Below are positions 36,331-42,957 of a stretch of DNA of 64,000 bases, piece after piece. Both the position numbers and the translations under genes were made by a program. The DNA is from Woeseia sp. (GTDB lineage: Bacteria > Pseudomonadota > Gammaproteobacteria > Steroidobacterales > Woeseiaceae). Numbering within the stretch: the stretch's first letter is position 1; each line of letters begins with the position of its first letter. The stretch covers positions 401,268 through 465,267 of the forward strand of contig JAJFKW010000006.1 in the NCBI GenBank assembly GCA_021773015.1. Direction: 5' to 3'. Under the pieces are notes generated by a model. The model saw only the letters and a program-made list of their open reading frames with translations. It made no database searches and was not told the origin of the DNA.

Positions 36331-37944
36331 GTGTTGCGATTTCTTCGAACAATCCAGTATTTGCGGCCAAAGCAAATCTGGTACCTGCTCTGGTACCGGC
36401 TAACGCCGCGACCAAGGGTATTAGCTCCGGACGCAGTGAAACTTCGTCCGGTATGCGCGCCAGTAGCAACGTTCATCCCGGCACCACGCTCAATGATCGC
36501 TCCCGAATCATTCCGTTTCCTCAATGTGGAACGCCCCCTTGATTGGCATAGCGCCGAATATCCAAGACTGTGGATGTACTATCTACACTATTTCGATGAC
36601 CTCGTTGCCGTAGACGCGTTTGATCGCACCGAGTGGCATGAAACTCTCATTCGACGCTGGATCGTCGAGAATCCGGTAGCCGAGGGCGTTGGTTGGGAGC
36701 CGTATCCGACTTCAAGGCGGATCGCCAACTGGATAAAGTGGCTGCTGCTCGGGCATCAGCCAGTTGCCGGGATGCTAAGCAGTATTGCACAACAGGCTGA
36801 ATTCGTGTCCCGGCGATTGGAATACCACTTGATGGCCAATCATCTGATTGCAAACATAAAGGCGTTGATTCTGGCCTCGTTGGTGCTCGATTGTGACAAA
36901 AGCCAAATATGGTTGGACAAAGCACGCAGATTGCTGACAGAACAGTTGCGTGAGCAGATCTTTAATGACGGCGGCCACTACGAGCGCAGCCCTATGTACC
37001 ATGCCGTAGTCTTGGAAGACATCATGGATATCGTCAACATTGGCCAATCCTATCAAAGCGGCGTAGAAGACGATTTGCGAAATGTGGCTGCGATAATGGC
37101 CGGTTGGCTCCAGCAGCTTTCGCGTACGGACGGTACGCCATCCTACTTCAACGATTCAGTCGCCGGAATGGCGCCGTGCCTCGCTGAACTAAAGGATTAT
37201 GGCATGCGCTTGCACATTGAGAGCGACCCGAGACCCTTGAGCGATTCACGATTTGCTGTGTTGGAAAATGATCGAATTCGAATCATAGTGGATACCGGAT
37301 CACCCGAACCTTCATATCAGCCCGGCCATGCTCATGCGGAAGCGCTGGCAATCGAGCTGGAAGTGGGCGGTAGGTCGGTCCTTGTCAATCGCGGAATATC
37401 GACGTATGAAACCGGTGCAACCCGTCTAGCTGAACGGTCTACAATGGCTCACAACACCGTTACAATGGATGGTCATAATTCTTCCGACGTCTGGGGCGGG
37501 TTTCGAGTTGCGCGGCGCGCAAATATTATCAGCCATTCCAATGATAGTCAGTTGGGCATAGTTCGAGCTGCACATGATGGATTTTCCTGGCTGCCCGGTC
37601 CTGTGACTCACGATAGAGAGGTGCGATTGTTGCCGGACGGGATACGCGTAATTGACCGACTAAGCGGAGACGGTCGCCATCAGGCGCTGTCGTATTGGCA
37701 TTTGCATCCGGACTGCCGAATTGAGTCGGACGAACATATCCATGCTGGCGAGTTGCTGATTTCGATGGCATCAGATTCGGAAGCCGTTCGAGTATTGTTG
37801 ACATTCGATGGCCAGAAGGAGGTCCGATTGGAAGAATTCCTTTGGAACAGAACTTTCGGGGAATCGTTGGCTGCCCATGTACTCGTTTGTGAGGTCGAGG
37901 ATGTTGTGCCGTTTCAAGTCACGTTTTCCGCAAGAACAGTGTGA
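36331..37944 (+). CDS. Heparinase II/III family protein (second copy)
   Basis: A 537-residue protein, shorter than the first copy. It opens with FLRTIQYLRPKQIWYLLWYR at GTG 36331. The toroid contains NPVAEGVGWEPYPTSRRI, HLMANHLIANIKAL and GGHYERSPMYHAVVLED. The beta-sandwich domain contains PGHAHAEALAIELEVGG and RSTMAHNTVTMDG. The HAHAE motif parallels GHGHND in the first copy and carries the histidine expected in the family. No signal peptide is seen. Translation is probably coupled to the preceding oxidoreductase (1 bp gap), and it overlaps the next gene by 4 bp. Confidence 0.85.
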   Translation: MLRFLRTIQYLRPKQIWYLLWYRLTPRPRVLAPDAVKLRPVCAPVATFIPAPRSMIAPESFRFLNVERPLDWHSAEYPRLWMYYLHYFDDLVAVDAFDRTEWHETLIRRWIVENPVAEGVGWEPYPTSRRIANWIKWLLLGHQPVAGMLSSIAQQAEFVSRRLEYHLMANHLIANIKALILASLVLDCDKSQIWLDKARRLLTEQLREQIFNDGGHYERSPMYHAVVLEDIMDIVNIGQSYQSGVEDDLRNVAAIMAGWLQQLSRTDGTPSYFNDSVAGMAPCLAELKDYGMRLHIESDPRPLSDSRFAVLENDRIRIIVDTGSPEPSYQPGHAHAEALAIELEVGGRSVLVNRGISTYETGATRLAERSTMAHNTVTMDGHNSSDVWGGFRVARRANIISHSNDSQLGIVRAAHDGFSWLPGPVTHDREVRLLPDGIRVIDRLSGDGRHQALSYWHLHPDCRIESDEHIHAGELLISMASDSEAVRVLLTFDGQKEVRLEEFLWNRTFGESLAAHVLVCEVEDVVPFQVTFSARTV

Positions 37945-39185
37945 TGCGAATCGTCATTTATTCTCAATACTTTCCACCGGAAACTGGTGCACCTCAAGCC
38001 CGCCTTTATGAGCTTGCCGTCCGATTAATACAACAAGGACACGACGTCGTCGTTCTAACTGCCATGCCGAATTATCCCGATGGTGTCATCTTTCCGGGCT
38101 ACAAATGGCGTTTATGGCGATTGGAATCAATTAACGGCATTAAAGTGATTCGTTCCACGTTGTTCCCGAGCCGGTCCGCCAAGATCATCCCAAGATTGTT
38201 TAGTTACCTGAGTTTCGGCGTCCTCAGCTTAGTGTTTGGTGGCTGGCGGATTGGCCGGTCCGATCTATTGCTTTTCGAGAGTCCTCCGCTGTTTTTGGCA
38301 CCGTCCGCTTTGCTATTGGGGAAGATAATTCGAGCAAAAACCGTCATGAATGTCTCCGATATCTGGCCTGACATTTTAGTGAGGATGGGCTCCCTGGGCC
38401 CAGGGCTACCGCTGAAATTGATGCTTTGGCTCGAACAATTCAGCTACCGAAAGTCCGACGTGGTAGCGGTGACCAATCCAGGAGCTGCTGCCCAACTCAC
38501 TGAGCGCTTTCCAGAGATTCGTACTACTGTTATCAGCAACGGAGTAGATACAGAACTGTTCAAGCCAGAGTTTCGAAGTCAAAGTACTCGCAAGCAGTTC
38601 GGAATTAATGATGGCGAGTTTTTCGTCGTTTATTGCGGGCTGTTGGGAGTCGCACAGGGACTTGATATCGTTGTACGCGCCGCGCACATCCTACGTCACC
38701 GGGATGATGTCAAAATATTCATTGTAGGTGATGGCCCGGAAAGGGAACGGATTCGCGACCTTATTGCCGAGCTAGGGACCGACAATATCAAGTTGCTAGG
38801 GCGTCTTCCAAAGGGCGACATTCCCGCCATACTGGCGTCCGCAGATGTTGGATTGGTTCCGCTTTCTACCCGGTTGCCAGGTACAATGCCATCAAAGATC
38901 TACGAAACGCTGGCCTCAGGGCTGCCCGTCGTCGTGGCGCGCGGATGCGAAGGCGAGCTTCTTGTGGAGCGAGACGACGTCGGTCGCGGATACGAGCCAA
39001 CAGACGCCTCAGATTTGGCGAAGTCGATTGCATTCGTTTGCGACGAGACACTGAAATCCGACGACATTCGTGGTCGTTGTCGCAGTGTGTCAATGCATTT
39101 TTCGCGGGACGTGATTGCTGAACGCACTGAAAGTATCTTCCGTGCCGTGGTTTCCAATGCGCCGCTGCCAAAATACGATGTCTAG
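37941..39185 (+). CDS. GT4-family glycosyltransferase (WbuB-like)
   Basis: A 414-residue GT-B enzyme with the WbuB-type opening IYSQYFPPETGAPQARLYE, then ESPPLFL and NVSDIWPDILVRMG. The donor domain has YCGLLGVAQGLDIVV, GDGPERERI and PSKIYETLASGLPVVV. The catalytic glutamate pattern is therefore better kept here than in the GT4 at 33067. WbuB-like enzymes add an amino sugar or fucosamine in O-antigens; the acceptor here is unknown. The gene overlaps the second heparinase-like gene by 4 bp and precedes the DegT aminotransferase by 21 bp. Confidence 0.9.
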   Translation: MMRIVIYSQYFPPETGAPQARLYELAVRLIQQGHDVVVLTAMPNYPDGVIFPGYKWRLWRLESINGIKVIRSTLFPSRSAKIIPRLFSYLSFGVLSLVFGGWRIGRSDLLLFESPPLFLAPSALLLGKIIRAKTVMNVSDIWPDILVRMGSLGPGLPLKLMLWLEQFSYRKSDVVAVTNPGAAAQLTERFPEIRTTVISNGVDTELFKPEFRSQSTRKQFGINDGEFFVVYCGLLGVAQGLDIVVRAAHILRHRDDVKIFIVGDGPERERIRDLIAELGTDNIKLLGRLPKGDIPAILASADVGLVPLSTRLPGTMPSKIYETLASGLPVVVARGCEGELLVERDDVGRGYEPTDASDLAKSIAFVCDETLKSDDIRGRCRSVSMHFSRDVIAERTESIFRAVVSNAPLPKYDV

Positions 39186-39206
39186 TAAAGCTATCGGGTT
39201 CATAAA

Positions 39207-40361
39207 ATGAGTTTGCCGTTCTTACCTTTTGCGCTTCCTGACGTTGGTGAGGAAGAAGTCGATGAAGTAGCGGACACGCTTCGATCCGGGTGGTTGACGA
39301 CCGGACCGAAAGTGAAGCGTTTCGAGAAGGCCTTCGGAGAGTTCTTGGGGGGCGGATTGGAGTGCCTTGCGGTCAATTCCGCGACGTCCGGCCTGCATCT
39401 CGCGCTGGAAGCGCTTGGTATCGGGTCAGATCATGAGGTCATTACGTCGACGCTTACGTTCACCGCATCTGCCGAAATCGCTAGATACCTTGGCGCAGAC
39501 GTTCGACTCGTCGATATTGATCCCGCGACACTGAACCTTGATATTGATCAGGTTCGCAAAAAAATAACAAAGCGAACAGGCGCTATCATCCCGGTACATT
39601 ACGGCGGCCTCGCGTGCGAAATGGATGATTTGTTGGATCTTGCGCAACAAAATGACATTAAGGTCGTCGAAGATGCCGCTCACGCGCTGCCAACCACCTG
39701 GCGAAAGTGTCTTGTGGGCACTCTCGATTCCGATGCCGCTGTATTCAGCTTCTACGCTAACAAGTCAATGACCACCGGTGAAGGAGGAATGGTGGTAACG
39801 CGCGACCCACAAGTTGCTCAGCGTATAAAAGTGATGCGTCTGCATGGTATCGACGTTGACGCTTTCGACAGATTCACAAGCGACAAGCCCTCCTGGTATT
39901 ACGAAGTGGTTGCTCCTGGCTTCAAATACAATATGACTGACATTGCGGGGGCAATCGGTATTCAGCAGTTGGCGAAATTGCCCGGATTTCTTGAGCGACG
40001 TCGGCATTTGGCGGCCCGGTACATGGAGGGCCTGCGCAATTTGCCATTACGCTTGCCCGCGGACGCACCAGCCGGGGACACTCACGCATGGCATCTTTTC
40101 GTCGTGCGATTGCTGGACGAGGCGCCGACCGATCGTGACCAGGTCATTCAGCACCTGTCAGACTGCGGGATAGGCACGAGCGTGCACTACGTACCATTAC
40201 ATCGCCAACCGTATTGGCGAGATAGTTACGAATTGGTGCCGGAGATGTACCCGAACGCCGACTTCGCGTATCAACGAATGCTTACTTTGCCCTTGTACAC
40301 TCGCATGACGGATCAGGATCAGGACAGGGTAATCAATGCGCTTCATTCGGTTCTGGGCTAG
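39207..40361 (+). CDS. DegT/DnrJ/EryC1/StrS-family PLP-dependent sugar aminotransferase
   Basis: A 384-residue nucleotide-sugar aminotransferase that aminates a keto sugar using glutamate. The PLP lysine is K186 in FYANKSMTTGEGG; VVEDAAHALPT carries the PLP-pairing aspartate; the start segment DVGEEEVDEVADTLRSGWL is typical. With the CapD/PglF-type dehydratase at 19600-21579 it could make a UDP-4-amino-4,6-dideoxy-GlcNAc (PglE/PseC-like reaction). The matching N-acetyltransferase is not in the window. Its TAG overlaps the GTG of the next gene by one base, which gives tight coupling. Confidence 0.9.
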   Translation: MSLPFLPFALPDVGEEEVDEVADTLRSGWLTTGPKVKRFEKAFGEFLGGGLECLAVNSATSGLHLALEALGIGSDHEVITSTLTFTASAEIARYLGADVRLVDIDPATLNLDIDQVRKKITKRTGAIIPVHYGGLACEMDDLLDLAQQNDIKVVEDAAHALPTTWRKCLVGTLDSDAAVFSFYANKSMTTGEGGMVVTRDPQVAQRIKVMRLHGIDVDAFDRFTSDKPSWYYEVVAPGFKYNMTDIAGAIGIQQLAKLPGFLERRRHLAARYMEGLRNLPLRLPADAPAGDTHAWHLFVVRLLDEAPTDRDQVIQHLSDCGIGTSVHYVPLHRQPYWRDSYELVPEMYPNADFAYQRMLTLPLYTRMTDQDQDRVINALHSVLG

Positions 40362-40954
40362 TGTTAAAGCGCAGTTTCGACGCCGTTGTGTCGCTCTCCG
40401 CTTTGATCGTCCTCGGGCCCCTGCTTCTGCTTATTGGGATTTGGGTGAAACTCGATTCGTCAGGTCCGATCTTGTTTCGACAGAAAAGAGTAGGGTATCG
40501 GGGCAAGAATTTTCAAATTTTGAAGTTTCGCTCGATGAGAGATCTTGCTGACACCAATGGTCCTCAGATAACTGTCGAATCGGACAATCGAATTACTCGA
40601 GCCGGGCACTTCCTCAGAAAGTACAAGTTAGATGAATTGCCACAATTGTATTGTGTTCTTGTCGGGCACATGAGCCTTGTCGGACCAAGACCGGAAGTCC
40701 CGAAATTCGTCAAACTCTATTCAGCGCAAGTCCGAAAGACTGTGCTCTCAGTCCGCCCCGGAATTACCGATCTTGCGTCAATTGAGTATCGGGATGAAAG
40801 CTCATTGCTTGCAGATTGCGACGATCCGGAGCGCACGTACGTTGACGAGATAATGCCGGCGAAGCTCGAATACTGCGTCGCGTACGCCAATGATCACAAT
40901 TTTCTAATGGATCTGAGGATTATCCTAAGAACAATATTCAAGATTGTCACGTAA
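40361..40954 (+). CDS. Small initiating sugar transferase (PglC/WcaJ C-terminal type)
   Basis: A 197-residue monotopic phosphoglycosyl transferase that loads a sugar-1-phosphate onto undecaprenyl phosphate. It has one N-terminal membrane segment (about 7-30) after KRSFDAVVS, then FRQKRVGYRGK, KFRSMRD, RKYKLDELPQL, MSLVGPRPEVPKFV and RPGITDLAS. It lacks the N-terminal half of the larger transferase at 11356-12753, so it is PglC-like in size. It starts at GTG 40361, overlapping the aminotransferase stop; a PglC-like 4-amino-sugar donor would fit. It is the last gene of the plus-strand operon and converges on wzz. Confidence 0.9.
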   Translation: MLKRSFDAVVSLSALIVLGPLLLLIGIWVKLDSSGPILFRQKRVGYRGKNFQILKFRSMRDLADTNGPQITVESDNRITRAGHFLRKYKLDELPQLYCVLVGHMSLVGPRPEVPKFVKLYSAQVRKTVLSVRPGITDLASIEYRDESSLLADCDDPERTYVDEIMPAKLEYCVAYANDHNFLMDLRIILRTIFKIVT

Positions 40955-40992
40955 ATCGGACGGCGGGGATGAAATTCTACCAATTGCTTAGC

Positions 40993-41973
40993 TCACATCT
41001 GACGATTCGGTCGAAAATTACGAATCAACAAAAACGCAAACGTTCCGAGCAGTAAACCGAGGAACGCTCCGAGGAGGACGATAACTGCTCTTTGCGGGCG
41101 CGCTTCGATCTCGGGAGCGATTGCTGGGTCGATAGTTCGAAGGAGATACTCTGCAGACACGGTCGCTAACATGACGGTTTTGGTTTGCTCCTCGATGAGG
41201 CGATAGAACACGTTCTGCAAGTCTGCTACTGACGTCTGTTCTATTTGATTGTTCAGGAACTGGATAGTCTGTTGTGCTTTTGAGACGTCCTGTTCCATCA
41301 TCGCCTGATTGATGTCGGCTACAAGCCAATCTACCCATTGCTTCGCTAGATAAGGAGAATGATGCTCGACTGAAAGTGTTACTAGGCCGGAATCGCGATC
41401 CTCGCGAATTGAAATCAGACGATACAGCTCCTCGTACGCTTCTTGTTGCGACGGAGATGCGTGTCGAGGAGGGCTGACATTTCTTGTCCATATTCCTCGT
41501 TGGCTATCGTAAATTGAGGAATCGAGAAATAGCGCGCCAGAATTCAAATCTACGCCTTTGGATGCAAATAACGGCACAAGAATGCCATGTCTCTGGATGA
41601 ATTCTGTAAGAAATTTTCTCGACTTTAGCGTCTCGATTCCCAGCGTCGTCTTCTGGATCGGTCGTTTGCCCAGGTCAATTCCCGTTAGAGATGCCAGGCC
41701 TCCGTACTGCGACGCCAAACTGGAAAGACCGCCTGCCCCTTCTTCTTGAGCTGGTGCGAGTAGAGCCTCTGATCGATAAACGTTTGGCAGCATTACTGCG
41801 ATTGCTGTGGCAACCAAGATAGACACCAAGGTAGCGCCGCAAATCCACCATTTACCATCCCACAAGACTTCAAACAACTTTCTCAGATTGATCTCGTCTT
41901 CGTCGTCATTCGGTTCGTTAGTCGAACCGGGGTGTTTAACTGAGGAATTTCTATTGGTCAAACGATTCACCAT
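40993..41973 (-). CDS. wzz: Wzz-type chain-length determinant (second pathway)
   Basis: Inner-membrane polysaccharide co-polymerase of about 326 residues. An acidic N-terminus (EPNDDEDEINLRKLFEVLW) leads into transmembrane helix 1 (WWICGATLVSILVATAIAV). A periplasmic region follows, then DPAIAPEIEARPQRAVIV before helix 2 and a short cytoplasmic end. The frame can extend to 42054, but ATG 41971-41973 (MVNRLTNRN) is the likelier start. No kinase domain is present and no separate kinase gene is nearby in this operon. It lies downstream of a decayed Wzz copy. Confidence 0.87.
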   Translation of the reverse strand: MVNRLTNRNSSVKHPGSTNEPNDDEDEINLRKLFEVLWDGKWWICGATLVSILVATAIAVMLPNVYRSEALLAPAQEEGAGGLSSLASQYGGLASLTGIDLGKRPIQKTTLGIETLKSRKFLTEFIQRHGILVPLFASKGVDLNSGALFLDSSIYDSQRGIWTRNVSPPRHASPSQQEAYEELYRLISIREDRDSGLVTLSVEHHSPYLAKQWVDWLVADINQAMMEQDVSKAQQTIQFLNNQIEQTSVADLQNVFYRLIEEQTKTVMLATVSAEYLLRTIDPAIAPEIEARPQRAVIVLLGAFLGLLLGTFAFLLIRNFRPNRQM

Positions 41974-42128
41974 GCCTGTAGCACAAATATTGTATAGTCC
42001 CGGTCCACTGAGGTCCGTTCGCTGCACCATTCGAATACTAGCAGACTGCCACAATTAATGGCATGCGTTGCGACGAGAGGATTTGGTGTAGTAAGAACAA
42101 GAGAAATTGTCACAAACGACTTACTACG

Positions 42129-42160
42129 TTAACTGATGATAAAATTAACTGATGATAAAA
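42129..42160. repeat. Perfect 2 x 16-bp tandem repeat
   Basis: TTAACTGATGATAAAA occurs at 42129-42144 and again, without change, at 42145-42160. It sits between the end of the Wzz pseudogene and the intact wzz, where it could mark a recent slippage or deletion event. Confidence 0.9.
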
Positions 42161-42164
42161 GTGC

Positions 42165-42891
42165 TCAGCTTCGCGCAGGTGTGTGAGTGTGATCTTCATC
42201 AATCCGAACGCCTAAAATTAGCGGAACCCAAAACAATGCCAACGCTGCACCGAACTTAACGCGGAACAATCCGCCGACCGCAATCAACAAAAAATCGATT
42301 TGGAAATATCCAGTTATCAAGATCAGGTGGAATAGCGGGATCTATAACGCAAAATGCGTACTCCTGACTGACATTTGCAATCATGATCTTGTCCAGTTGC
42401 GACTCAATCATCCCAAATAACATTTGCCGCAATTCTAATAAGGAAGCACCCGTAAGCTCGCCCTCCAGAAATTTGATACTACGGTTCGCTTCCTCGATTT
42501 TGCAAGATCGAACGCGGTCATTGAGTTTTCGCAATATAGAATTGGCCCAACTCGCCGCCGCGACCGGGCTACTCCAACTGATACGAGCGCCATTACACCC
42601 GTTCAGTTATCCTGTACAACGCTTCTAATATCTTCGTCGAACAGTTCATACGAATCCCTATATGTTGCCTCGCCTCGTATCTTTTCTGTAAGGTAAATGA
42701 CAATAATCCTGCCAGAAATGCAATTCCGACTGATGCGGCCATAACGGGTATTTTGTAGCGCCAAAAAAAACCGTTGCAATATCTCTGAATCGCAAACCCA
42801 TCTGATTAGAGAATGCATCAATTGCCACAACAAATCCTGCGGGCTTTGAACGGCTGAAGCCTTGCTGTTTGGGATCGACCGGCGACTTCAA
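42165..42891 (-). pseudogene. Decayed Wzz/chain-length determinant
   Basis: Pieces of a Wzz protein lie in shifted frames. The N-terminus reads DAFSNQMGLRFRDIATVFF, then shifts at a T run (8 A on the plus strand near 42762) to WRYKIPVMAASVGIAFLAG, the first membrane helix. RGEATYRDSYELFDEDI follows in another frame. RKLNDRVRSCKIEEANRSI to EYAFCVIDPAIPPD is the C-terminal periplasmic part. Another shift gives a last helix (GAALALFWVPLILGV) ending at 42165. The periplasmic centre is largely missing, so several frameshifts and a deletion make it nonfunctional. It is a remnant of a second copy beside the intact wzz. Confidence 0.82.
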
Positions 42892-42957
42892 ATTATTCGT
42901 TTCCCTTTATCCTCGCATTAAGTCGAATTTTGCCTACGCATCTTTTTCTAGGGCTTT

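Noticed and set aside
42256..42534. Short minus-strand frame considered as a separate small gene
   Set aside because: Its sequence is the C-terminal periplasmic part of Wzz and belongs to the decayed copy at 42165-42891.
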